Below, one piece after another: positions 18,651-28,774 of a stretch of DNA of 64,000 nt (the first letter of the stretch is position 1; every line of letters starts with the position of its first letter). The notes beneath the pieces are model-generated. The model did not search any database. It had not been told where the DNA came from and saw only the letters and a program-made list of their open reading frames with translations. Source of the stretch: G965197675 sp965197675. Its GTDB lineage: Bacteria > Chloroflexota > Dehalococcoidia > Plut-88900. Both the position numbers and the translations under genes were made by a program. Where the stretch lies: NCBI GenBank assembly GCA_965197675.1, contig OZ240221.1:186001-250000 (forward strand). Reading direction: 5' to 3'.

Positions 18651-19395
18651 TTACAGTTCGTTGTCCATTACCTCTATTCCACGCAGTTTGTTGCACATCG
18701 TTACGATTTCATCAGTCTCTCTGCTGAGGTCGGTCGGGACCAGCAGCTCGGCGCGGCACAATTTCATCGCTAGCGTTATGGCCAGCAGTAAGGATGATCG
18801 GGCTCCTCCAACAACGGAGTCTGGCGTAGGGCCTCCTCCTGCCCTAATGTGGACGAATCTTGAAGGGTATTCGTAGAGTAGGCGTCTCAATCTCTTGTCG
18901 TAGCCATCAGGCATGTCGCTCGAAATGTCCGAGAGTATATGATCAGTTGACCTCCACGGGAACCCACGCTTCTTTGGCGGACACCCCATTGCGGCAACCA
19001 GGTCTTTCATCTGTGCTTCGAAGTTTCGTTTGCTTGAGTCGGTCACCGTTGTCTCGTATTGCAAGAAATCTTTGATGAAATGGTAGTCGCGGCTCATTTG
19101 CCATTCCATCCAGTCTCGCAGTTCGCCCTCGTTGCGGCTCAAGTATTCCAAGCGGAAGCAGGCTTCATGGATACTCCTTGACAGAGACGCAGATGGTCGG
19201 TACAACTCTTGCCAACGAGTATCAAGATGCTCTTGTAGCATTCAATGACTTGGTAGCAGGCACTCTGGATTTCCACGGACCAGAGGTTGCGCTGTTCGAA
19301 GATTTCTTCTCGGGAAGCGCCCGTCGGGGTTGCAGTGCCTTCAGCACCTCGTTCACACGAGCGCAAACTTTAGCCGTTTCATCACCACAATTCAT
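18651..19395 (-). pseudogene. DUF5677-like helical protein, two frameshifts
   Basis: An ATG at 19395 with AGAGGAG upstream opens NCGDETAKVCARVNEVLKAL. A second frame gives EIFEQRNLWSVEIQSACYQ. A third, from about 19241, gives LYRPSASLSRSIHEACFRLEYL and runs to 18651. The order matches a helical protein in which a conserved Glu-Ala helix packs against an RLEYL helix, as in DUF5677/HEPN-like families. Two frame changes make it non-functional unless the sequence has errors. Related proteins occur in defence islands. Confidence 0.5.
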
Positions 19396-20033
19396 GTGGA
19401 CTGCTCCTCTGCAACATTCAAGCTGGTTGTCTTAATTGGTATGGATTTCCGACGCCATGATCGGGTAGATACTGGCCATTGGTCGGGAAATTCCTACTGC
19501 CTGTCAACCCACCGGGGCCTCGCGAGCCCGGTGTTGTGAAGCGTTGGGGTGGAGGAACGCAGGAGTGCCACGCTGGCCCTAACGCCGACCTACTACGCCT
19601 CCGCCTCTCCCTGCCCTTCCCCCTTCGGCATCCGATAGCCGACGCGGGTCTAGGTGAAGATGCCGGGGTCCGACGTAAATCTCGCATCCCACCTGCTGCT
19701 GGACGGTTTCGAGAATGGATGCAAGATGGCTGTGGTGACCCCAACGACTCCGACTTGGAGTTTCCCATCATGATGACGAGGACAGGCTGCGCAAGCAGCT
19801 CGGAGTCTTCGACCCACGCCGCAGGCGGAGCTTCGAGCTTCACAAGGCGGCCTCCTGGTACAGGCCGCTCCGGCAAGGATCGTTGAGAGCAAGCCTTTTC
19901 CCAGACAGGCTTTCAGACGCCCAAGGCCCGATTACGAAACCCAGCGGTTGGTGAAGCCCAACTATCGCAGATCTTCCCGCTCTCGGGGTTCGATGTCGTC
20001 TCGGATTCCCTCACTGATGCGGTCCGTCTCAGC
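19396..20033. other. No confident gene
   Basis: The short overlapping frames have no motif. One open stretch on the plus strand (19772-19954) reads DEDRLRKQLGVFDPRRRRS and ends at a stop. It looks like the tail of a lost gene. Confidence 0.35.
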
Positions 20034-20393
20034 CTAGAGGTCCTTGATGCGCCCGAGGGCATCAGCCTTCGGTAGCCCCAGCACCCCCTCCAGACCCTCG
20101 CAGAGGACATCGAACCGCCGCCACTCCGCCGCCTCGAACCCCTCCGGAGCAAGCTCCCCACGCGATGCGACCCACGAGCACATGACAAAGGCGCCCCTCT
20201 CCGTATCAAGCGCCTCGTCGCAGTTGTCCTCCTCGACGCACTCCTTCAGGTCGCTTAGGCGCGCGTCGAAGCGTCGTGCGAGCGTCTCCGAGTCGGCGAT
20301 CCAGTCCTCGACGTCGGGGAACAAACGCTCACACCCGGTCAGGGCCAGTGCGGCGAGAGCCGCGGCCGCGATGAGCAGGACGGTCCGAATCAA
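20034..20393 (-). CDS. Small lipoprotein, function unknown
   Basis: 119 residues with a 20-residue signal and lipobox LALTGC (Cys 21). The mature part is acidic and helical, with two Cys-containing segments (LKECVEEDNCDEAL, VMCSW) that may form disulfides. The start is TTG 20393. No family recognised. Confidence 0.6.
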   Translation of the reverse strand: MIRTVLLIAAAALAALALTGCERLFPDVEDWIADSETLARRFDARLSDLKECVEEDNCDEALDTERGAFVMCSWVASRGELAPEGFEAAEWRRFDVLCEGLEGVLGLPKADALGRIKDL

Positions 20394-20655
20394 CCCAGCA
20401 GCCGCTTCATCGTCGTGCAGATATCGCCCACAATCACGATTGCGTCCGCGTCGTCGTCTTCGTTCACCCTGCGGGTCGCCCTACCCACATCTGCGGACAA
20501 CGCCGGTGAACGCTGGCACATTTCCTGCCATTCGGACGGTTTTCTTGGTCCTTTTGGCTGTCATAGGCCGTTCATTTTATCATTAATGGGGCTGGTGGAA
20601 GTAGCCATTGCGGGGGCTTTGGTTGGAGTCGTCGGGACCAATGGTGATGGGGCTG

Positions 20656-22179
20656 TCATTGATGTTCCTGTGGACACCCCCACATAGCCCGACCCGGGGA
20701 AGGTGCTGTCTGATTTCCCAGACCGCTATCCCTTCCAGGCGGAGGTGGAGTGGTCTCACCGAAGAGCCAGGAATCGAAAAGGCCGTCCAGGTCCCTGCCC
20801 GCCACCTCCTCAGCCACAGCGACTAGATCCTCGGTTGTCACGTTGCCTCCGGCATGGCGAGACACATACTCACGCAGCATCTTGAAAAATGCCTCGTCGC
20901 CGATTTCGCCGCGCAGCGCGTGGAGGGCCATCGCGCCCCTCTCATAGACGCCGCCACTGAAAAGGGAGCCGGGGTCGGGATTCGCCGGCGGCCCATAGAC
21001 AGGTCGCCAGACCATCTCCCAGAACTCCTCGAAACAGCCGCCGCCGGACTTGTGGTCTAACCACAGCCACTCGGCGTAGGTGGCGAACCCCTCGTTCAGC
21101 CACAAGTCCTGCCACGACGCGGGAGTAAGCAGGTTCCCAAACCACTGGTGCGCCAACTCGTGGGCTATCAACCTGTCGCCAAAAGTCTCCAGGGCCCGGA
21201 TCCCGTAGACGGGCCGGGGCTGGGTTTCCAGCGGCGGAATCGCCTCGTCAATGACGATGGAGCCGGTGGACTCGAATGGATACGGCCCGAACAATTCATT
21301 AAAAAAATCGACTATCAAAGGGACGCTATCCAGAATACTTCTTGCGGATTCGTCAATCGACGCTTCAACCGAGTCAACGACGGTTATTCCCCCAGGACTT
21401 TCATGGGCGACGTCGTCAAACTGTGCGACCGCCAGGAACGCCAGATAGCTGGCCATCTCATGAACGCTTTTCCATACGTATGTCACTCTCTCCCCGTGGT
21501 CGGTCTTACTGGTCAATTCACCGTTTGAGGCCGCTTCATAGGGCTCGGGCACCGTGATGATGAAGGTGTACAGGGCTTTATCGGATGGATGCTCATTGAC
21601 CGGGAACCAATGGGACGCTCCCCAGGGCTCGCCGTACGCAATTATCCCGGTCTCGTAGTTTATCCAGCCGACTAGGAGACTTGTTCCAGGCACAGAGCTG
21701 GTCGAAGGCTGACCCTCGTAAGAGACCGTGGCATTGAAGGTCGTTCCCACAGGGATCGGCGCACCGGGCTCAATTGTCAGCTCGTGTCCGGCGCGGGAGT
21801 GCCCGGCTGGGCTGCCATCCACAGTAACCTGCGTAACCGTCAAGCCTCGAAAGTCCAGATTGAATGAGGAGAGGTCCTGGGTTGCGTCAGCTTCGATTTG
21901 AGTCCTGCCCGAAATCGCGTTGGCGTCCATGTCGATGCCGAGGGTTACCGTGTAGCGGGAAACGTCGTATCCGCCGTTGCCCAGCCCGGGATAGAGGGGG
22001 TCGTCCAGCCCTGCCGCGCCAGGACGAGCGGTCCGAATAGACGCGGCTGTCGGCTCTAGAGTCGGGGAAGGTGTAGCTTCGCCGCCACACGCCGCAAGCA
22101 GGGTGACAGCAATCAACCACGACAGGCCAATCCGCGCGGTTGGTTGAAGGGTTTCAAGCAATTTGATGCGCAAGCTCAA
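20656..22179 (-). CDS. M1-family metallopeptidase lipoprotein
   Basis: 507 residues. Lipobox LLAAC puts the lipid anchor at Cys 31, followed by a short Pro/Thr linker. The N-terminal beta domain starts at about 70. The zinc site is HELAHQW (His 339, Glu 340, His 343) with Glu 362 in NEGF, the exact HExxH-18-E spacing. The GAMEN exopeptidase motif is replaced by PPLETQPRP, as in some lipoprotein members. It probably trims peptides outside the membrane. Pro/Gly-rich residues end the protein. Confidence 0.9.
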   Translation of the reverse strand: MSLRIKLLETLQPTARIGLSWLIAVTLLAACGGEATPSPTLEPTAASIRTARPGAAGLDDPLYPGLGNGGYDVSRYTVTLGIDMDANAISGRTQIEADATQDLSSFNLDFRGLTVTQVTVDGSPAGHSRAGHELTIEPGAPIPVGTTFNATVSYEGQPSTSSVPGTSLLVGWINYETGIIAYGEPWGASHWFPVNEHPSDKALYTFIITVPEPYEAASNGELTSKTDHGERVTYVWKSVHEMASYLAFLAVAQFDDVAHESPGGITVVDSVEASIDESARSILDSVPLIVDFFNELFGPYPFESTGSIVIDEAIPPLETQPRPVYGIRALETFGDRLIAHELAHQWFGNLLTPASWQDLWLNEGFATYAEWLWLDHKSGGGCFEEFWEMVWRPVYGPPANPDPGSLFSGGVYERGAMALHALRGEIGDEAFFKMLREYVSRHAGGNVTTEDLVAVAEEVAGRDLDGLFDSWLFGETTPPPPGRDSGLGNQTAPSPGRAMWGCPQEHQ

Positions 22180-22202
22180 AAGCGAACGTCAACTCCTAGA
22201 GC

Positions 22203-22258
22203 GTTAGCCTGAATCTGAGTATAAAGGTTCTTGATCTTGTTCAGTTTGGTGAAGTTGC
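22203..22258 (+). repeat. Dispersed repeat, copy D
   Basis: The core AAAGGTTCTTGATCTTG matches the reverse complements of copies A, B and C. It lies between the M1 peptidase start and the truncated methylase gene, next to the point where the methylase stops matching. Confidence 0.6.
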
Positions 22259-22332
22259 ACGTAGCTGTAATGGGTCTACGCCTGCTACAACCAGTTGGGT
22301 CGTTTTCTGGGTTAGCTTTAATTCGCCGGGTC

Positions 22333-23814
22333 TTAATTCGTCAAGTGGCGCAAGTATCTTGAGCTTGCTGTAAGTCGGTGTTGCCGTTGCCTCCCCTGCT
22401 GCCACCTGCCCCGCCGGGTAAAGGGGGGATTGCTGATTACCAGGTCAGCAATCGGACGCTGAACGATACCTCCCTCGCCGCTTGCCGCTCCAATCTGCTC
22501 TTCTGTTGTTGAGAAGAAGGATTGAGTCTCGGGCGCTTCTAGCCAGTCCAGCGAACCGAGCCATATCTTCTTCGATGTGTCCCTGCCCAATCTAAGGGTG
22601 TGCAGCTGCATCTGCTCGAACTTCACCGAAGGAGACATCGCCGCAAGGGTTGCTGCTGTGAGGTGGATGGCAGCCTGCACTACGTCCGCCCCGGTAATGA
22701 CCTTTTCGACCAGAGCCTGATGGAGTAACTGGTCATCAGAATCGCCGGCAGTTGTAGCCGAGTGATTCTGGACAATCTGCCGGTACGCAGCCATGAGCAG
22801 CGTCCCCGTTCCACAAGCAGGGTCAACCACACACAACCTGGACAATTCTTCGCGACTATTCCAATCGACGTGCGACCATCTGTCCTGGGACAATGCAAGC
22901 CCTGCAAGAAGCGTGGATGCGGGGATGCTCGTGTAGAACGCGGCCAGCAGCTTCCTCTCCGATATCAGCCGGTTGAATATCCTCCCTGCCAAGTCGTGGC
23001 GTCCAACGGCGCCCATACCCAGTAGTGTGGCGGCAGTTGTAGCGCATTCGCCAAGCACATCCGTCGCTTCGACTTCGGAGAGCTCCTCCACAACGTCCCT
23101 GGCCATGCTGAATATGGGATAGTAGTCGATGCTAAGAATGTGCTCCCATACCTGCAACAGCGCTAGGCGTGAGAAGCGTCCGTCTCGCATCGCCGCGCTC
23201 ACCGGCTGGAAGGCCACTTCGTTGCTAGCCAGCCTCTCCTGAAAGACCATCGCGTTGATGATGACGAGGGCGGCCATGTTGGCGGCTTCGTCGCTTGGTT
23301 CGGTGCCAAAGATTTTCGAGACTCGGCCGAGCGTCCTCGGGGAAGAATAGAGGCGCGAACCTGCTCGCCTCGCCCCTTCGTCGAGGGCGTCAACCGCTTC
23401 GTCAAGGTCGCCAGATGGCGGGCTTGTCCGTTGGACCGCGTTCCCGAACTCTATTGCAGTGCCACTGAGCTTAGGCCCGGATGTGCCGTCGATGCGCCAT
23501 TCCTGCCATACCAACGTTGCGCATGGCAGGCGCTGGTACAGGTGTAACTGGCTCGCCGATCGTAGCATCCCAGGAACCGTGACAGCGAAGACGTTCTGCA
23601 CCCTCTGGCCATCTATCTCCATACCTAGGCGGGAGAGCGCGTCTGCTTCCACGGTCAAGGCAGGTTCAAGCTCGGTTTCTAGGATCACAGCCACCGCCGA
23701 CAGACCGCACCGTTCCCGAAGGAATCGGGCCAGCGTATCGTTGATGATGCTCTCGTGGCTGCGGTCGCTGTCGGAGTCAGGTTTCATCAGAACCAATATC
23801 CTCGTTGCGCTCAT
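22333..23814 (-). pseudogene. N6-adenine DNA methylase, truncated after motif IV
   Basis: 493 codons. Residues 1-320 are a helical and N-terminal region. Motif I is VVDPACGTGTLL and motif IV is ADLVISNPPFTRRG. Immediately after motif IV the family sequence is lost. The frame reads through basic, repetitive residues to a stop, and a one-base shift would instead continue RGGNGNTD, so a frameshift plus deletion is likely. The missing C-terminal half includes most of the target-recognition region. Methylation activity is doubtful. Confidence 0.75.
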
Positions 23815-23843
23815 GCTAGAGGGTCTAACGTCGCAGGCGATTC

Positions 23844-24140
23844 CTAAGCAGTGGGCAGGGGCTGGTAGCGCTCGACCCGTATTCTGTCTTCACCCTTGCG
23901 CGCTTGAGCCAGGTCGTATGCAGTCTGACGGCTCAACCAGAAGTCTGCGCTGGACCATCCGGCCTTCTCTAGGCGGATGGCCATGTCGGGCGAGATCGCC
24001 GCGTGACCGTTCAATACCCGCGAAAGGGTATGACGGGCAACTCCCAGAACCTCCGATGCCTCGGTAACGCTTAGGCCGAGGGGGGCCAAGCAGTTCTCCC
24101 TGACGCTGCGACCCGGATGGGGCGGATTCTTCATAGGCAT
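23844..24140 (-). CDS. higA: HigA-family antitoxin
   Basis: About 98 residues from ATG 24140, which has GGAGAG upstream; an earlier GTG is less likely. The helix-turn-helix is typical of HigA: HPGRSVRENCLAPLGLSVTEA, VARHTLSRVLNG and AAISPDMAIRLEKAG, then WLSRQTAYDLAQA. It lies just downstream of higB, the usual toxin-first order, and would bind both toxin and promoter. Confidence 0.92.
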   Translation of the reverse strand: MPMKNPPHPGRSVRENCLAPLGLSVTEASEVLGVARHTLSRVLNGHAAISPDMAIRLEKAGWSSADFWLSRQTAYDLAQARKGEDRIRVERYQPLPTA

Positions 24141-24154
24141 GGTCTCTCTCCTCA

Positions 24155-24433
24155 CTAGTGGTAATCGACGAGATCAACGTCGTACACGTCGCCAGCTTCA
24201 AATCTAAAGGTGATCCGCCAGTTGCCAGTAATCGAAATGCTCCACAATCCTCTTCGGTCCCCTCTGAGTGGATGCAGTCTGTATCCTGGCAGATCGAGGT
24301 CGCTCGGCTTGCCGGCGGCATCCAGGTCTGCCAGGGCGAGAGTGATTCGGTCCAACTGGTCGGCGGCTATCCTGCTGGGGTCGTCTCGCTCATAGAGCCG
24401 CCTCAACCCTCGATGGCGAAACGAACGGATCAT
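24155..24433 (-). CDS. higB: HigB-family toxin (RelE-like mRNA interferase)
   Basis: 92 residues from ATG 24433: MIRSFRHRGLRRLYE, DLDLPGYRLHPLRGDRRGLWSI and the C-terminal NWRITFRF...VDLVDYH. These are family signatures, including the basic and aromatic residues used for ribosome-dependent mRNA cleavage. The start was chosen because upstream in-frame residues do not fit the family. Confidence 0.93.
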   Translation of the reverse strand: MIRSFRHRGLRRLYERDDPSRIAADQLDRITLALADLDAAGKPSDLDLPGYRLHPLRGDRRGLWSISITGNWRITFRFEAGDVYDVDLVDYH

Positions 24434-24951
24434 GAACTGATTATACCGTGTGCCGGTACAGCTATCAATAGATTTGCTAATCTGGCCCGCACTGACACAT
24501 GACGATTGCCCACCGGGGCGCCCAATGGCTACCCTCGTACTATGGCGATCTCCGAACGACAATTGCTCGACGCCCTCAGCCGCACGCCACGGTCCAGTTG
24601 ACATGTATCGAACCAGTCGTGGGGGAAGCCACTTGTCCGTCCCGGCTCGCTAACTCGAGTTCCGGAAGACCTACCCGGGTTCGGAACCCTCGGGTGCGGG
24701 CCACTCCCCTTCTCGGGCAGAGTCTTATGGGGCACGCTATTGTCTAGTAATCCGACCTAGCTTGAATGGACCCAGATCGACCGCCCACGAGTACCTGAGT
24801 TTTCCGTTGCTATTGTGTCCGTCGGATAAAGGTTCTCGATTTTGTCCAGTCTGGTGGATTGTACAGGCCCTTGTGCCACGGAGTTATACTGTAAACTGTG
24901 TCTTGACGTGTCTTAGAGGGCAAGCAAGTCTATATCAGATGCCAGGGAACA
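24434..24951. other. Intergenic with dispersed repeat
   Basis: Over 500 bp without a recognisable gene. It should hold the higBA promoter. Repeat copy E sits at 24825-24870. No other structure stands out. Confidence 0.5.
24825..24870 (+). repeat. Dispersed repeat, copy E
   Basis: GATAAAGGTTCTCGATTTTG followed by CCAGTCTGGTGGA. Same orientation as copy D, opposite to A, B and C. Confidence 0.55.
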
Positions 24952-25383
24952 ATGACAACGCAGGTGCGGCAAAACCGTGGAAAAAGCGAACCCTCCCGAT
25001 CCGTCTTTCTGTCTTTCGAGTTCGAAAAGGCCGCAGGACGTCGGAGCGTCTTTATCGGTCAGGCGAAGCAGCACTGCGAATTTGTTCTGAAGGATAAGTC
25101 ACTCCCTGCAGCCGAGCATGACGACAAGTGGCGTAGGGATGCCAAGGAAAGGATGAAGGTCTCCGATGTAGTTATCGTCCTTCTGGGGTCTGACACCCAA
25201 AATGCGCCGGGAGTTAAGGACGAATTAAGTCTAGCCGGGGATGTGGGACGCCTGGTAATTCAACTGATGCCGCAAGGTCAGAATTATGGCTTGGTGGCCA
25301 AGAACGGAAAAACACTTGGCTTGGGAGCAGTTCCAATTCGCCCAGCCGTATCAACTCATTGTCGAGGTCGAATGCATCATTGA
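24952..25383 (+). pseudogene. TIR-like protein of the Thoeris ThsB type, frameshifted near the end
   Basis: The N-terminal 125 residues read as a MTH538/ThsB-like TIR domain: SVFLSFEFEKAAGRRSVFIGQ, then KERMKVSDVVIVLLGSDTQNAPGVKDEL, with the acidic residue after the strand. ThsB makes a cyclic-ADP-ribose-type signal that activates ThsA in Thoeris. After KNGKTL the frame departs. A one-base shift gives AWEQF, the expected start of the last helix. No thsA is nearby, so this is an orphan and probably inactive. Confidence 0.6.
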
Positions 25384-25422
25384 AATCAGTGTAATCCTCG
25401 TAGTGGACGCGGGGGCACCTCC

Positions 25423-25612
25423 GTGTCCGGCTACCGGGAGGGCGGACAGCCCCGGCTCCCGGACTTCTCGGAGCGAGAGAAGATGACGGGCGAGTACCAG
25501 GTGATGGGCATCTATCCCAGAGGACTTCTGATGGAGTTCGTCAGGCCCAGCCTGGGTCCCAACGTGCTTACCAAGGTTGATGTGGAGAGGCTCGAAGATG
25601 GTTCGGCTTACA
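25423..25612 (+). pseudogene. Error-prone DNA polymerase (DnaE2-like) fragment
   Basis: About 63 codons include RLPDFSEREKMTGEYQVMGI and PRGLLMEFVRPSLGP, a segment near the C-terminus of bacterial DNA polymerase III alpha of the DnaE2 type. There is no start and no continuation. It looks like a dragged-in scrap. Confidence 0.55.
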
Positions 25613-25644
25613 GTAAAAACAGGCCCCATGGGGACTCGAATTTC

Positions 25645-26121
25645 TTACACTATCCGTTCTAGCAAGCATGTCTCCAACCGGACGCGGTGCAGGTTAGTTG
25701 GGAGCCTGCCCAAAGCACGTAAGGCACGAATTCCTAATCCTTGTCTTTCTATGGGGTCACCTAGGGCCAGGATCGTGCATTGCACTTCAGGGGCTAGGGA
25801 AAGGAGACTTAGCACTTGTGTCACGTGGGCCCTTGAGACTCCTAACTGACGAGCTAGCTCAGCTCTGCAGGCAATCTGATGATCCTCTAACCGCTGTTTC
25901 CACTCCTTAGCCAGAGCGATTGGGTTTCGCCGGCTATTTGACTTAATCGAGACTTTCTTCGATGCTAGCTTCGGGAGTTGGAACCAAGCCCAGACGAAAG
26001 TTCGTAGTGTCGGGCGTCTCGGGGAGCCAAGCCTCCTAACATTAAGACCTTCCTTCGTAGTGGTTAACAGATCAATCAGGCGAAATCGGTCAGATTTTGG
26101 GGCAAGAACCACTAGTGGCAA
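25645..26121 (-). CDS. ParB/KorB-like helix-turn-helix protein
   Basis: The recognisable part is residues 68-150: LAKEWKQRLEDH, CRAELARQLGVSRAHVTQVLSLL and GLGIRALRALGRL, a DNA-binding module often encoded beside site-specific recombinases. The first 60 residues are doubtful and the start (TTG 26121) overlaps the next gene on the other strand. It is probably an accessory protein of a lost recombinase. Confidence 0.55.
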   Translation of the reverse strand: MPLVVLAPKSDRFRLIDLLTTTKEGLNVRRLGSPRRPTLRTFVWAWFQLPKLASKKVSIKSNSRRNPIALAKEWKQRLEDHQIACRAELARQLGVSRAHVTQVLSLLSLAPEVQCTILALGDPIERQGLGIRALRALGRLPTNLHRVRLETCLLERIV

Positions 26122-26629
26122 AAGGCCAGACCTCTAAATCGGTGAGTCCCATCTACAGAGATCTCCATAGGGGTTTGCGTTCGTGGGAGGGATGGAAAGA
26201 GATCAGATATCAACTTTCTCATCAAGCTACAGGGCACTTTGCATTCTTCGAACCCGTTCAGACTGCACTTATGGACTCAGTGATACTGGCGATCTCCAGG
26301 GTCCTCGACAAAGATAATCGGACGGCGAGCATCCCAAACTCTTGACTGCCGAGACAAGGTTGGTCGACAACGCACTAGCAAATAACCTGCAACGACTACT
26401 TAGCGAATCTGAACCGGTATTGGAAAAGATTAGGCAAAGGCGTGATCAACACATTGCACATCAGGACAGAATCAAGTCTGATCCGTCAGATCCACTTGCC
26501 GTTCGAGAGATAGACGAGTTCATCGCATCGCTGGTGGATATCTTTCGAACCTTGGGTAGATTCCTACAAGCTCAGAATATATCTTTGACCACGACCGTAG
26601 GATTGCCAAGAGTGAGACCTGCAATGTGA
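26097..26629 (+). pseudogene. AbiU2-like HEPN protein split at a slippery heptamer
   Basis: Frame one (from TTG 26097, or GTG 26142) gives FAFFEPVQTALMDSVILAISRVLDKD and stops at 26345. The minus-one frame continues LLTAETRLVDNALANNL and then LEKIRQRRDQHIAHQD, the R-x4-6-H HEPN RNase motif. The junction is exactly C-CCA-AAC (26333-26339) in the zero frame, two codons before TGA. Programmed minus-one frameshifting is possible, and an indel is the simpler explanation. HEPN AbiU2-type proteins belong to abortive-infection systems. Confidence 0.6.
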
Positions 26630-26746
26630 TGGAAGCTCTGCAAAGAGACTGCGAGAAGCGTCGCCCAAATAACCGATTATCCGATTCAAAGGACTATCTC
26701 TGTGAACTCTGGCCCACCACTATTCAACATCCGCGCCGTTATCTAG

Positions 26747-28669
26747 ATGAAGCCATCGTCGCAACACATCATATCCCCTTCTAGAGTCCTAGAGACGTTG
26801 AGGGAACGTTTTGATTACGCCGTTTTCCTCCCGATGCAGGAGGGTGTAGTTGAGAACGTGCTTGCTGGTAAAGACTCCCTTGTCCTGATGCCGACGGGCA
26901 GCGGGAAGTCTGTGTGTTACCAGCTCCCAGCCCTGCTCCTTGACGCGCTGACCCTAGTAGTCTCGCCGCTCATTGCCTTGATGAAGGACCAGGTCGACGC
27001 CCTACAGTCCAAGCACATAGCAGCAGCCTTCATTAACAGCACAATGACCTACACCGAGGTTCGGCGAGTGCAGGAGGAGGCGTACCATGGCCAATTGGAC
27101 ATCCTGTATGTCGCGCCGGAGCGCTTGATGACGCCAAAGTTCAACGACTTCTTGAGGGCGCTGAAGCTGAACCTGATTGCCATAGACGAAGCCCACTGTA
27201 TCTCGGAGTGGGGCCACGACTTCCGGCCTGACTATCGTCATCTACAAACATTGCGGAGTGACTTTCCAAACGTGCCAATCATTGCACTGACTGCCACTGC
27301 TACCGAGAGGGTGCAGCAAGACATCGTAGACCAGCTTCGTATGCCAGAGGCCAAGAGATTCGTCGCTAGCTTCAACAGGCCGAACCTAGCCTATCACGTG
27401 CGCCCTAAACGCCAGACCTTCGACGCGCTGGTGGAACTATTGCGTAGGCACGGTGATCGTTCGGCCATCATCTATCGTTTCTCGCGTCAGGAGACGGAGA
27501 ATCTGGCATCGAGGCTATCTAGGCACGGGTTCAAGGCATTGCCATATCACGCAGGCTTGGAAGATGACGTGCGGCGGGACACCCAGGAACGGTTCATGAA
27601 TGACGAGGTTCCCATCATCGTGGCTACGATAGCCTTCGGCATGGGCGTCGACAAGCCCAACATCAGGCTGGTGGTCCACTACGACCTACCTAAGACCGTC
27701 GAGAGCTACTACCAAGAGACCGGCCGAGCTGGCCGCGACGGGCAGGACAGCGAATGCGTCCTCTTCTTTTCCTATAGGGACAAGATGAAACAGGAGTTCT
27801 TCATCAACCAGATTGAGAACTCTTCTCAGCACAAGAATGCTAAGGCGAAATTGGCTAAGATGGTTGAGTACTGCAATGCGAAATCGTGCCGCAGAGCATT
27901 CCTCTTGAACTACTTCGGCGAGGACTGGTTAGAAGGCAATTGCGGCGCGTGCGACGTCTGCATCGCCGAAACTAGGCCAAAAAGTTCTCAAGGCACCTTT
28001 GACGGCACCGAGATCGCTCAGAAGGTGCTGTCCGCCGTCATCCGCACTGGGGAGAGGTTCGGGGCCAATCATATTGTAGAGGTGCTTCGAGGCAGTCGTT
28101 CGAAGCGCATTCTGGAATTGAGGCACGAGGAACTTTCTGTCCATGGCATCGCCGGAGAAATGCAGGCTGATGTACTGAAGGACATCATCGACCAGCTCCT
28201 CGATTTAGAGTTGATTGCACGAGCCTCCGGGCAGTATCCAACACTCGCTGTAACCCCCCGGGGAAGGCAGTTTCTCAGAGGCCGTGAATCGATTGCTCTC
28301 ACGAGTCCCGCAAGCGCCCCACCCCCAGGGGATGCACCGAAGCATGAGTTTGACCCGTTGCTGTTCGAGAAGCTCCGGATGCTCCGAAAGAAGCTTGCCG
28401 ACGAGCAAGAGTTCCCTGCGTTCTTCGTATTCGGTGACTCCTCACTTCGCGAGATGGCAGCCTGCCTGCCCTGCGACCCTGCTGCGTTCCTAAGGGTAAA
28501 GGGGGTCGGAGAAAGGAAGCTACAGCAATATGGAGACATGTTCATCTCCGCCATAGCCGCTCATGTGACCTCTATAGGAGACGAGAGTAGAAAGACGCCG
28601 ACAACGGCCGAATCGTCCGTCACATCGAACCGTACATCCCATCTGCAGGCGACACGTGAACCTGCTTAA
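26747..28669 (+). CDS. recQ: RecQ-family ATP-dependent DNA helicase
   Basis: 640 residues. Walker A PTGSGKS (49-55), DEAH (147-150), motif VI region QETGRAGRDGQ, then the zinc-binding module CNAKSCRR...CGACDVC (about 373-405), an RQC winged helix and an HRDC domain (LRKKLADEQEFPAFFVFGD). It unwinds 3'-5' in recombination and fork repair. Length is normal for the family. It appears intact among decayed neighbours. Confidence 0.97.
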   Translation: MKPSSQHIISPSRVLETLRERFDYAVFLPMQEGVVENVLAGKDSLVLMPTGSGKSVCYQLPALLLDALTLVVSPLIALMKDQVDALQSKHIAAAFINSTMTYTEVRRVQEEAYHGQLDILYVAPERLMTPKFNDFLRALKLNLIAIDEAHCISEWGHDFRPDYRHLQTLRSDFPNVPIIALTATATERVQQDIVDQLRMPEAKRFVASFNRPNLAYHVRPKRQTFDALVELLRRHGDRSAIIYRFSRQETENLASRLSRHGFKALPYHAGLEDDVRRDTQERFMNDEVPIIVATIAFGMGVDKPNIRLVVHYDLPKTVESYYQETGRAGRDGQDSECVLFFSYRDKMKQEFFINQIENSSQHKNAKAKLAKMVEYCNAKSCRRAFLLNYFGEDWLEGNCGACDVCIAETRPKSSQGTFDGTEIAQKVLSAVIRTGERFGANHIVEVLRGSRSKRILELRHEELSVHGIAGEMQADVLKDIIDQLLDLELIARASGQYPTLAVTPRGRQFLRGRESIALTSPASAPPPGDAPKHEFDPLLFEKLRMLRKKLADEQEFPAFFVFGDSSLREMAACLPCDPAAFLRVKGVGERKLQQYGDMFISAIAAHVTSIGDESRKTPTTAESSVTSNRTSHLQATREPA

Positions 28670-28774
28670 ACTCCACGACCCACAGAGAGACTTTTGTCAC
28701 AAGTGCTAAACGAACCTGTAAGCATCACAGCGACAAACCCAGCTTCAACTCAAGCTGTTGATATCGAAGCCTAG

